In this document: positions 44,515-53,014 of the stretch, piece by piece
How the letters are laid out: every line of letters starts with the position of its first letter
Numbering within the stretch: the stretch's first letter is position 1
Assembly: GCF_900250115.1 (NCBI RefSeq)
Contig: NZ_LT984803.1
Span: 1,240,001-1,304,000, forward strand
Source of the DNA: Cupriavidus taiwanensis
GTDB taxonomy: Bacteria > Pseudomonadota > Gammaproteobacteria > Burkholderiales > Burkholderiaceae
Direction of reading: 5' to 3'
DNA: 64,000 nucleotides
The notes under the pieces: generated by a model
The model's input: the letters and a program-made list of their open reading frames with translations, nothing else
What the model was told of the DNA's origin: nothing
Databases searched by the model: none
Made by a program: the position numbers and the translations under genes

Positions 44515-44672
44515 GTAGTCTCCTCGGGACAACAATTCATTGCTGCGAAGTGTAACCGGCAGCGGCCCTCTGTGGCGAGACAGGCCCCCACGTCGGAGGG
44601 GAAGCGGGGCGGCCGGCGCCAGGCATCCGATGATGCGCAAGGGTGCGCGCGGCCCGCGCGCGCCGGCTCTGG

Positions 44673-47285
44673 TTATTCGGCCAGGGTTTCGGCCAGCGCC
44701 GACTGCAGCGGCAGCATGATCTTGAATGTACAGCCAATGCCGTCGACATTGTTCTCGACCCACAGCCGGCCCTGGTGCGACTCGATGATGGAGCGGCAGA
44801 TGTTCAGCCCCATGCCCATGCCGTCGGACTTGGTGCTGAAGAAGGGCTCGAACAGCCGTTCCTTGGTGGCTTCGTCGACGCCCGGGCCCTGGTCGATCAC
44901 GTCGATATGGACGTTGTCGCCGATCTCGCCCGATTCGACCCGCGCGTGCAGCCGCACCACGCCGCCGGCGCGCAGCGCCGGCAGCCCGGCCATGGCCTCG
45001 ACCGCGTTCTTGAGCAGGTTTACCAGCACTTGCTCGATCAGCACCGGATCGACATAGACCGTCAGCGGTGGCGCCGGCAGGCGGGTCAGGATGGTGACGC
45101 GGCGGCGCGTGGCCTCCAGGTCGGCCAGGCCCACCGCGTCGGCGACGATGTCGTGCAGCGCGGCCTCGCGCCGCTGCGGCTGGCTGCGTTTCACGAAGCC
45201 GCGGATGCGGCTGATGATGGTGCCGGCCCGCACCGCCTGCGCCGAGGTCTTCTCCAGCACCGGGATCAGGTCCTCGGGCGTGCTGCGCCCCGAATGCAGC
45301 CGGGCCACCGCGCCCATGCAGTAGTTGTTGATCGCCGCCAGCGGCTGGTTCAGTTCGTGCGCCAGCGACGACGCCATCTCGCCCATGGTGGTCAGGCGGC
45401 TGGTGAACTGCAGGCGCTCTTCATGCTGGCGCGCCATTTCCTCGGCGGCCTTGCGCACCGTGATGTCGGTGGCGATCTGCATCTGCGCCAGGTGGCCGTC
45501 GACCCACTGGATATAGCGGCGGCGCACTTCGAACCATTTCTGCATGTCGGGCACGAACACTTCGCGCGCATCCGACGCGTACGGCATCAGTTCCGATGCC
45601 GGCAGGCCGGCGTAGGCATCGACATAGTCGGTGTTGTCGCTCGAGACCTGGTCCTTGTCGAGCTCGTCGCCGGCCAGCTTGACGTGGCCCTCGGCCTCCC
45701 AGCCGAACAGCTGGCGATAGTAGCGGTTGGCGAACAGCAGCTCGGCCTTGTCGGTGGCCAGCACCGACACCGCGGCATCCAGGCTCTCCAGCACCGTGGT
45801 GAAGCGGTCGTGCGCGGCGGCCAGTTCCTCGCGCGCGCGCTTGGGCTCGGTAATGTCCGTCATCGAGCTCATCCAGCCCGTATGGCGGCCGCGGCTGTCG
45901 ACCAGCGGCGACACGTACATGCGTGCATAGAAGCTGCTGCCGTCACGGCGCATCACGCGCATCTCGTAGCCGCCGGCGGGCGACTTGCCCTGCAGCGTCA
46001 GGTCGATCTGCTTCTGCATCTCCTGCTGGTCGTTGGGCGGCCAGTAGGGGAAGGGCGGCAGGCGCCCGACGAGGTCGTTTTCCTGCCAGCCGGTCATGCG
46101 GCAGAAGGCCGGGTTGACGTAGGTGATGCGGCCGTTCAGGTCGAGCGCGCGCAGGCCGATCAGCATCGAGTTTTCCATCGCGCGCCGGAACGAGGTCTCG
46201 GCCAGCAGCGCGCGCTGCGCCTCGGAGCGGCGGCTGGTGTGCCGCCACATGCTCCACAGGCTCCACAGCAGGAAGCACGACAGTCCCACCACCAGCCACA
46301 GCAGCATGTTGTTGGGCAGGTTCGATGCCGGCGGATAGGCATCGGCGCGCAGCGACAGCGAATGGCCCGGCGGGTCGAGCAGCACCTCGTACGACAGCGC
46401 GTTGCCCGGCACCGGGCGCAGCGAGGTGCTGGCGCGGGTCTGGTTGTTCTTGTCGATCAGCGAGAAGCGGTAGCGCTCGGTCAGCTCGGGCGGCAGCAGG
46501 TGGGTCAGGATGCCGTTGATCGAATACAGCGCACCGAGCGTGCCGAGGAACTCGTTGTCGCGCACGATCGGCACTTCCATCAGCATGAAGCTGTCGCCGC
46601 GCTCGTTGACCAGCGGGCGCGAGTAGACCACGCGCTGGGTCTCGCGCGCGGCGTCAAAGGTGTCGAGCACTTCGGGTTCGAGCGGCTGGTCCTGGTTCTC
46701 GCGCAGGCGGCTGGCGAACTCGGAGGTCGACGGCAGCGACCAGCGCCCGCGCTTGGTGGCGTCGAGCCAGTTGATGAAGACGATCTCGGGGTTCTCGCGC
46801 AGGATTTCCTGCGCCGCGGTGCGGTAGGCGCCTTGCTCCAGCTGCGCGGCGGCGATGTCGCGCGCGAGCGAGGCCAGCTGGTCCTGGTTGCTCAGCAGCG
46901 ACAGGCGCACGCGCTGCTGCGCCCAGGCCGCGTCGCGGTACAGCGCATCGCGCTGCTGCTGGCGCTCGGTCTCGTGCAGCGACCACAGGATCACGCCCAT
47001 GGCCACGGTGAAGAGCACAATGGCTACCAGCGGGATGAACATGAACCAGCTGGTGGCGACCAGGTTGCGCCAGCGCAGCCACCACAGGCCGCGCGGCGGC
47101 GCCACCAGGACGCCGTCGTCAGGACCCAGCGCCTCGATCGGCCCCAGGCCGGCCGCCGGCGAAGGCGCATGGGGGACATGCGCGGACTCGCCGCCCGTGG
47201 CCTTGGCTGTACCCGACGCATCGGAGGGAAGCATGGCGGCACGCAGGCTGCGGAAAAGACGATCGAGGTGGTTGGAAAACGGCAT
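44673..47285 (-). CDS. Membrane-bound sensor histidine kinase with two PAS domains
   Basis: An 870-residue kinase. Two membrane helices (about residues 76-100, WFMFIPLVAIVLFTVAMGVIL, and 320-340, MLLWLVVGLSCFLLWSLW) flank a periplasmic domain of about 220 residues. Two PAS domains follow (SMLIGLRALDLNGRITYVNPAFCRMTGW and VLESLDAAVSVLATDKAELLFANRYYRQLFG). Then come HisKA with SLAHELNQPLAAINNY (autophosphorylated His) and an HATPase domain (NLLKNAVEAM, DQGPGVDE, GMGMGLNICRSIIE). The ligand is unknown. The start at 47285 lacks a Shine-Dalgarno, and the frame stays open to 47528, so the N-terminus is uncertain. Confidence 0.9.
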   Translation of the reverse strand: MPFSNHLDRLFRSLRAAMLPSDASGTAKATGGESAHVPHAPSPAAGLGPIEALGPDDGVLVAPPRGLWWLRWRNLVATSWFMFIPLVAIVLFTVAMGVILWSLHETERQQQRDALYRDAAWAQQRVRLSLLSNQDQLASLARDIAAAQLEQGAYRTAAQEILRENPEIVFINWLDATKRGRWSLPSTSEFASRLRENQDQPLEPEVLDTFDAARETQRVVYSRPLVNERGDSFMLMEVPIVRDNEFLGTLGALYSINGILTHLLPPELTERYRFSLIDKNNQTRASTSLRPVPGNALSYEVLLDPPGHSLSLRADAYPPASNLPNNMLLWLVVGLSCFLLWSLWSMWRHTSRRSEAQRALLAETSFRRAMENSMLIGLRALDLNGRITYVNPAFCRMTGWQENDLVGRLPPFPYWPPNDQQEMQKQIDLTLQGKSPAGGYEMRVMRRDGSSFYARMYVSPLVDSRGRHTGWMSSMTDITEPKRAREELAAAHDRFTTVLESLDAAVSVLATDKAELLFANRYYRQLFGWEAEGHVKLAGDELDKDQVSSDNTDYVDAYAGLPASELMPYASDAREVFVPDMQKWFEVRRRYIQWVDGHLAQMQIATDITVRKAAEEMARQHEERLQFTSRLTTMGEMASSLAHELNQPLAAINNYCMGAVARLHSGRSTPEDLIPVLEKTSAQAVRAGTIISRIRGFVKRSQPQRREAALHDIVADAVGLADLEATRRRVTILTRLPAPPLTVYVDPVLIEQVLVNLLKNAVEAMAGLPALRAGGVVRLHARVESGEIGDNVHIDVIDQGPGVDEATKERLFEPFFSTKSDGMGMGLNICRSIIESHQGRLWVENNVDGIGCTFKIMLPLQSALAETLAE

Positions 47286-47709
47286 GGGAGGGATTGACGG
47301 CTGACCGGCCAGTGTACCGAGATTATTGCGGTGCGTCGCTTGGGGAAAGCGCCAATGAAATCCCGACGCCGTGCCTCCGCGGCGGCAGGGTGCAGGCACG
47401 GGGCTGGCGGGTTCGGCTGTGCTTCTTGGTGCGCTGCCGCATAATTCCACATTATAAAAAACGATATCGCAATTTGAAAATTTCCCTTGTGCTCGACATT
47501 GGGCTTCCATAGAATCGGTCCGACCCAAGAATGCGGGCGGTAGCCATGCGCCTGCCGCGCGGAGAAACCGGAACAGGTTTCCCGGCGGCGGCCCCGATGC
47601 AAGGCGGCAATGGCGCCGATCTCCGCAAGTCGGTGCGAGTCATACGTTGAGTCGTGTCCGGCGCTGCCAGCGCGGATGCGGAAGCCAAGAATTCACCCAG
47701 GAGACAGTC
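47286..47709. other. Divergent region between the sensor kinase and pdhA, AT-rich patch
   Basis: This 424-base region carries no gene that I can support. An unusually AT-rich patch at about 47448-47490 contains TATAAT on the minus strand (47458-47453), the CGATATCG palindrome and runs of A and T. It lies just upstream of the pdhA promoter and is the likely regulatory zone for both directions. Confidence 0.55.
47487..47515 (+). promoter_or_regulatory. Candidate pdhA promoter
   Basis: TTGTGC (47487-47492) and TAGAAT (47510-47515) are spaced by 17 bases, about 190 bases before the pdhA ATG, leaving a long 5' leader. Confidence 0.65.
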
Positions 47710-50397
47710 ATGTCCGCCGTACCAGAGCAGATCCTCGGCGCCTCGAGCGCCAACGACGCCGATCCCCAGGAAACCCATGAATGGCTCGACGCCCTGCAGG
47801 GCGTGCTGGCCGCGGAAGGTCCGGCGCGCGCCGCCTTCCTGATCGACAAGCAGATCGAATACGCCCGCGTCAATGGCGTGACCCAGCCGTTCCACGCCGA
47901 GACCCAGTACATCAACACCATCCCGGTCGAGCAGCAGGCGCGCATCCCCGGCGACCAGGACATCGAGCACCGGATCCGCTCGTACACCCGCTGGAACGCC
48001 ATGGCGATGGTGCTGCGCGCCAACAAGCACACCAATGTCGGCGGACATATCTCGTCGTTTGCCTCGGCGGCCACGCTGTACGACGTCGGCTACAACCACT
48101 TCTGGCGCGCCCCCTCGGAACAGAGCGGCGGCGACCTGGTCTTCGTGCAGGGCCACTCGGCTCCGGGCGTGTACTCGCGCGCCTTCCTGCTTGGCCGCCT
48201 GAGCCAGGACCAGCTCGACAACTTCCGCCAGGAAGTCGATGGCAAGGGCATCTCGTCGTACCCGCACCCGTGGCTGATGCCGGATTTCTGGCAGTTCCCG
48301 ACGGTGTCGATGGGCCTGGGCCCGATCATGGCCATCTACCAGGCCCGCTTCATGAAGTACCTGGACAGCCGCGGCCTGGCCAAGGCCGGTGACCGCAAGG
48401 TGTGGGCCTTCCTGGGCGACGGCGAGACCGATGAGCCGGAATCGCTGGGCGCGATCGGCATGGCCGGCCGCGAGAAGCTCGACAACCTGGTCTTCGTCAT
48501 CAACTGCAACCTGCAGCGCCTGGACGGCCCGGTGCGCGGCAACGGCAAGATCATCCAGGAACTGGAGTCCGAGTTCCGCGGCGCCGGCTGGAACGTGATC
48601 AAGGTGGTGTGGGGCAGCAAGTGGGATGCGCTGCTGGCGCGCGACACCAAGGGCCTGCTGATGAAACGCATGATGGATTGCGTGGACGGCGAGTACCAGA
48701 CCATGAAGGCCAAGGACGGCGCCTACGTGCGCGAGCACTTCTTCAACACGCCCGAGCTGAAGGCGATGGTCGCCGACTGGTCCGACGAGGACATCTGGCG
48801 CCTGAACCGCGGCGGCCACGACCCGCACAAGATCTACGCCGCCTACAAGGCCGCGAGCGAGCACAAGGGCCAGCCCACGCTGATCCTGGCCAAGACCATC
48901 AAGGGCTATGGCATGGGCGACGCCGGCCAGGCCATGAACGTCGCGCACCAGCAGAAGAAGATGCCGGTCGACGCGATCCGCAAGTTCCGCGACCAGTTCA
49001 ATATCCCGGTCGCCGACGACAAGCTGGAAGAAGTGCCGTACATCACCTTCGAGGAAGGCTCGAAGGAACTGGAATACATGCGCCAGGCGCGCATGAACCT
49101 GGGCGGCTACCTGCCGGCCCGCCGCCAGAAGGCCGAAGCGCTGGCGGTGCCCGAGCTGAAGGCGTTCGAGGCGCTGCTCAAGGCCACCGGCGAGGGCCGC
49201 GAAGTGTCCACCACCATGGCCTTCGTGCGGATCCTGAACACGCTGCTGAAGGACAAGCAGATCGGCAAGCACGTGGTGCCGATCGTCCCGGACGAGTCGC
49301 GCACCTTCGGCATGGAAGGCCTGTTCCGCCAGGTCGGCATCTGGAACCAGGAAGGCCAGAAGTACGTGCCGGAAGACCATGACCAGCTGATGTTCTACAA
49401 GGAATCGCAGACTGGCCAGGTGCTGCAGGAAGGCATCAACGAAGCCGGCGCCATGTGCGACTGGATCGCCGCCGCCACGTCGTACTCGACCCACGGCGTG
49501 CAGATGATCCCGTTCTACATCTATTACTCGATGTTCGGCATCCAGCGCATCGGCGACCTGTGCTGGGCCGCCGCCGACATGCGCTCGCGCGGCTTCCTGC
49601 TGGGCGGCACTGCCGGCCGCACCACGCTGAACGGCGAAGGCCTGCAGCATGAAGACGGCCATTCGCACGTGTTCCACGCGGTCATCCCCAACTGCATCTC
49701 GTACGACCCGACCTTCCAGTACGAACTGGCGGTGATCATGCAGGACGGCCTGCGCCGCATGTATGCCGAGCAGGAAGACGTCTACTACTACCTGACGGTG
49801 ATGAACGAGAACTACGAGCATCCGGAAATGCCGGCTGGCGTAGAGCGGGACATCGTCAAGGGCATGTACCAGTTCCGCAAGGGTGTCGAGAACAGCAACG
49901 CGCCGCGCGTGCAGCTGCTGGGCTCGGGCACGATCTTCCGCGAGGTGATCGCCGCCGCCGACCTGCTGAAGAAGGACTGGGGCGTCGAGTCCGACCTGTG
50001 GGGCTGCCCGAGCTTCACCGAGCTGGCGCGCGACGGCCAGGCCGCCGAGCGCTTCAACCTGCTGCACCCGGCCGAGACCCAGCGCGAAGCCTTTGTCACG
50101 CAGAAGCTCAAGTCGGCGCGCGGTCCGGTGATTGCCTCGACCGACTACGTGCGCACCTTCGCCGAGCAGATCCGTCCGTATGTGCCGCGCCGCTACGTGG
50201 TGCTGGGCACCGACGGCTTCGGCCGCTCGGACACGCGCGAGAAGCTGCGCCACTTCTTCGAAGTGGACCGCTACTGGGTCACGCTGGCCGCGCTCAAGGC
50301 GCTGGCCGACGAGGGCGCGATCGGGCGCGACAAGGTCGCCGAGGCCATCAAGAAGTACAACCTCGACCCGAACAAGCCCAACCCGATGTCGGTCTGA
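47710..50397 (+). CDS. pdhA: Pyruvate dehydrogenase E1 component (homodimeric type)
   Basis: An 895-residue thiamine-diphosphate enzyme that decarboxylates pyruvate and acetylates the lipoyl groups of E2. Its length and the N-terminal EWLDALQGVLAAEGPARAAFLIDKQI match AceE-type E1p. The ThDP motif GDGETDEPESLGAIGMAGREKLDNLVFVINCN (about residues 237-268) and NKHTNVGGHISSFASAATLYDVGYNHFWR are clear. The ATG at 47710 follows AGGAGAC. It leads the operon pdhA-pdhB-(proteasome homologue)-pdhL. Confidence 0.97.
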   Translation: MSAVPEQILGASSANDADPQETHEWLDALQGVLAAEGPARAAFLIDKQIEYARVNGVTQPFHAETQYINTIPVEQQARIPGDQDIEHRIRSYTRWNAMAMVLRANKHTNVGGHISSFASAATLYDVGYNHFWRAPSEQSGGDLVFVQGHSAPGVYSRAFLLGRLSQDQLDNFRQEVDGKGISSYPHPWLMPDFWQFPTVSMGLGPIMAIYQARFMKYLDSRGLAKAGDRKVWAFLGDGETDEPESLGAIGMAGREKLDNLVFVINCNLQRLDGPVRGNGKIIQELESEFRGAGWNVIKVVWGSKWDALLARDTKGLLMKRMMDCVDGEYQTMKAKDGAYVREHFFNTPELKAMVADWSDEDIWRLNRGGHDPHKIYAAYKAASEHKGQPTLILAKTIKGYGMGDAGQAMNVAHQQKKMPVDAIRKFRDQFNIPVADDKLEEVPYITFEEGSKELEYMRQARMNLGGYLPARRQKAEALAVPELKAFEALLKATGEGREVSTTMAFVRILNTLLKDKQIGKHVVPIVPDESRTFGMEGLFRQVGIWNQEGQKYVPEDHDQLMFYKESQTGQVLQEGINEAGAMCDWIAAATSYSTHGVQMIPFYIYYSMFGIQRIGDLCWAAADMRSRGFLLGGTAGRTTLNGEGLQHEDGHSHVFHAVIPNCISYDPTFQYELAVIMQDGLRRMYAEQEDVYYYLTVMNENYEHPEMPAGVERDIVKGMYQFRKGVENSNAPRVQLLGSGTIFREVIAAADLLKKDWGVESDLWGCPSFTELARDGQAAERFNLLHPAETQREAFVTQKLKSARGPVIASTDYVRTFAEQIRPYVPRRYVVLGTDGFGRSDTREKLRHFFEVDRYWVTLAALKALADEGAIGRDKVAEAIKKYNLDPNKPNPMSV

Positions 50398-50563
50398 TCC
50401 GGCAGCCTGCACCCACCCCCGCAGTACGGCAGCGCCGTGGCACGGGCGCCCGGGCATAGTCCCGATGGCGCCTTGCGGCACGGCGGCGTGACAGAAGCGG
50501 GCGGCGAAGGTAATCTCGCCGCTTGCGGACGTCGCGCGTGCCGGCCTGCCCAGGAGACACTGA

Positions 50564-52246
50564 ATGAGTCAAGCGATTGAAATCAAGGTGCCGGATATCG
50601 GCGACTATGACGCCGTTCCCGTCATTGAAGTGCATGTAAAACCCGGCGACAGCATCAACGCGGAAGACGCGCTGGTGACGCTGGAGTCGGACAAGGCCAC
50701 CATGGACGTGCCCTCGCCGCAGGCCGGCGTGGTCAAGGACGTCAAGATCAAGGTGGGCGACAACGTCGCCGAAGGCTCGGTACTGGTGATGCTGGAACCG
50801 GCCGGCCAGGCCGCTGCCGCACCCGCGCCCGCACCGGCTGCTGCTCCGGCTCCCGCTCCCGCTGCGGCACCTGCCGCGGCCGCGCCGGCCCCTGCGCCCG
50901 CGCCGGCTCCCGCCGCGGCGCCGGCCGGCGCTGGTGGCACCATCGAAGTCAAGGTGCCGGATATCGGCGACTATGACGCCGTGCCCGTGATCGAAGTCCA
51001 CGTCAAGCCGGGCGACACCATCAGCGCGGAAGACGCGGTGGTGACGCTGGAATCGGACAAGGCCACCATGGACGTGCCCTCGCCGCAGGGCGGCGTGGTC
51101 AAGGAAGTCAAGGTCAAGGTCGGCGACAACGTGTCGGAAGGCACGCTGCTGCTGATCCTGGAAGGCGCCGCGGCAGCCGCGGCCGCACCGGCCGCTGCGG
51201 CCGCGGCGCCGGCACCGGCTGCCAGCGCGCCCGCCCCGGCGCCGGCTCCGGCGGCCGCGCCTGCGCCCGTGCCGGCCGCCGCTGCTGCGGCGGCTGCGCC
51301 GGCCGCCGCCGGCGCAACCGGCAAGGCCGCCCACGCCAGTCCCTCGGTGCGCAAGTTCGCGCGCGAGCTGGGCGTCGATGTCTCGCGCGTGCCCGGCACC
51401 GGCCCCAAGGGCCGCATCACCCAGGAAGACGTGCAGAACTACGTCAAGGGCGTGATGACCGGCCAGGCCGCCGCGCCGGCACAGGCTGCCGCCGCCGGCG
51501 CCGGTGGTGGCGAGCTGGGCCTGCTGCCGTGGCCGAAGGTCGATTTCACCCGCTTCGGCGAAGTCGAAAGCAAGGCGCTGTCGCGCATCAAGAAGATCTC
51601 GGGTGCCAACCTGCACCGCAACTGGGTCATGATCCCGCACGTCACCAACCATGACGAAGCGGACATCACCGAGCTCGAGGCCTTCCGCGTCCAGCTGAAC
51701 AAGGAAAACGAGAAGGCCGGCATCAAGGTGACCATGCTGGCGTTCATGATCAAGGCCACGGTCGCGGCGCTGAAGAAGTTCCCGAACTTCAATGCCTCGC
51801 TCGACGGCGACAACCTGGTGCTGAAGAAGTACTTCAACATCGGCTTCGCCGCGGATACCCCGAACGGCCTGGTCGTGCCGGTGATCAAGGACGCCGACAA
51901 GAAGGGCGTGCTCGAGATCAGCCAGGAAATGAGCGAGCTGGCCAAGCTGGCGCGCGAGGGCAAGCTCAAGCCCGACCAGATGCAGGGCGGCTGCTTCTCG
52001 ATCTCGTCGCTGGGCGGCATCGGCGGCACGTACTTCACGCCGATCATCAATGCGCCCGAAGTGGCGATCATGGGCGTGTGCAAGTCGTACCTGAAGCCGG
52101 TGTGGGACGGCAAGCAGTTCGCGCCGCGCCTGACGCTGCCGCTGTCGCTGTCGTGGGACCATCGCGTCATCGACGGTGCCGAGGCCGCGCGCTTCAACAC
52201 CTACTTCGCGCAACTGCTGGCGGACTTCCGCCGCATCCTGCTCTAA
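50564..52246 (+). CDS. pdhB: Pyruvate dehydrogenase E2, dihydrolipoamide acetyltransferase
   Basis: A 560-residue core protein. Two lipoyl domains (about 1-76 and 124-200) carry the lipoylated lysines in ESDKATMDVPS at Lys44 and Lys166. Each is followed by a long Ala/Pro linker. The E1/E3-binding domain is at about 258-296 (SPSVRKFARELGVDVSRVPGTGPKGRI), and the catalytic domain starts near 325 and ends with SWDHRVIDGAEAARF (active-site His). The two lipoyl-domain coding stretches are almost identical at the DNA level, so the gene is prone to domain gain or loss. The spacer after pdhA is 166 bases. Confidence 0.97.
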   Translation: MSQAIEIKVPDIGDYDAVPVIEVHVKPGDSINAEDALVTLESDKATMDVPSPQAGVVKDVKIKVGDNVAEGSVLVMLEPAGQAAAAPAPAPAAAPAPAPAAAPAAAAPAPAPAPAPAAAPAGAGGTIEVKVPDIGDYDAVPVIEVHVKPGDTISAEDAVVTLESDKATMDVPSPQGGVVKEVKVKVGDNVSEGTLLLILEGAAAAAAAPAAAAAAPAPAASAPAPAPAPAAAPAPVPAAAAAAAAPAAAGATGKAAHASPSVRKFARELGVDVSRVPGTGPKGRITQEDVQNYVKGVMTGQAAAPAQAAAAGAGGGELGLLPWPKVDFTRFGEVESKALSRIKKISGANLHRNWVMIPHVTNHDEADITELEAFRVQLNKENEKAGIKVTMLAFMIKATVAALKKFPNFNASLDGDNLVLKKYFNIGFAADTPNGLVVPVIKDADKKGVLEISQEMSELAKLAREGKLKPDQMQGGCFSISSLGGIGGTYFTPIINAPEVAIMGVCKSYLKPVWDGKQFAPRLTLPLSLSWDHRVIDGAEAARFNTYFAQLLADFRRILL

Positions 52247-52318
52247 GCGGGGTGGCGCCGCGCGGGCAGGGCGATTGCCCGGGCCGCGCGGCGCGCCACG
52301 CGCAACCGGGAGCAAGCC

Positions 52319-52981
52319 ATGACTACCTGTGTTGTCGTCAGGAAGGGCGCCGAGGTGGCGATCGCGGCGGACGCGCTCGTGACCTTCGGCGATACGCGCC
52401 TGTCGCGCGCGTACGAGCGCAACCAGAAAGTGTTTCCGGTGGGCGACGGCTTTATCGCGCTGGCCGGGACCACCGCGCACTTCCCGGTGATGCGCACGCT
52501 GCTGGCGGGGCTCGGCGACGAGTGCCGGCTGGGCTCGCGCGACGACGTCTTCCGCACCTTCCTGAAGGTGCACGAGAAGCTGAAGTCGGACTACTTCGTC
52601 AACACCAAGGAAGACGATGACGACCCCTACGAGTCGTCGCAGATCGTATGCCTGATCGCCAATCCGGCGGGCATCTTCGGCGTCTACTCGTATCGCGAGG
52701 TGTTTTCGTTCGATCGCTTCTGGGGCATCGGCTCTGGCCGCAACTACGCGCTGGGCGCGATGCACGCGGTCTATGACCGGCCGGACCTTGGCGCGGGCGA
52801 AATCGCGCGCATCGGCGTCGATGCCGGCGTGGAATTCGACAAGAGTTCGGCGGGGCCGATCGAGGTGCATACCGTGCGGCTGCACGAGCAGGACGCCGCG
52901 GCGGCACCGGACGAGGACGATGGCGCGGGCGGCAATCCGGCGACCGGCAACGCAGCAACCAACAACGATGGCGCGCCCTGA
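52319..52981 (+). CDS. Betaproteobacterial proteasome homologue (BPH), HslV-related Ntn-hydrolase
   Basis: A 220-residue protein with the proteasome beta/HslV fold. After removal of Met1 the chain starts TTCVVVRKGAEVAIAADALVTFGDTR, so Thr1 is the N-terminal nucleophile and Asp17 matches the catalytic aspartate. FIALAGTTAHFPVMRTLL aligns with the HslV GFAGGTAD region and GIGSGRNYALGAM with its GSGGNYALAAA block. A lysine follows near position 36; whether it is the Lys33 equivalent is unclear. The tail after residue 185 is acidic and disordered. BPH proteins of Cupriavidus metallidurans and Thiobacillus form double rings without a known unfoldase; no hslU is here. The gene sits inside the pdh operon, 72 bases after pdhB and 33 before pdhL. 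Confidence 0.85.
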   Translation: MTTCVVVRKGAEVAIAADALVTFGDTRLSRAYERNQKVFPVGDGFIALAGTTAHFPVMRTLLAGLGDECRLGSRDDVFRTFLKVHEKLKSDYFVNTKEDDDDPYESSQIVCLIANPAGIFGVYSYREVFSFDRFWGIGSGRNYALGAMHAVYDRPDLGAGEIARIGVDAGVEFDKSSAGPIEVHTVRLHEQDAAAAPDEDDGAGGNPATGNAATNNDGAP

Positions 52982-53014
52982 GGCCGAGAGGCGGGCGCGC
53001 ATAGAGGAGCAAAC

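Noticed and set aside
44643..47297. 884-codon plus-strand frame over the sensor kinase
   Set aside because: Antisense to a kinase with complete HisKA and HATPase motifs.
50820..51320. Alanine/proline-rich repeats in pdhB considered as a separate repeat element
   Set aside because: They are the flexible linkers between the lipoyl, binding and catalytic domains of E2 and are expected.
52319..52981. Calling the proteasome-like gene hslV
   Set aside because: No hslU follows, the tail is acidic and extended, and it sits in the pdh operon; the BPH subgroup fits better.
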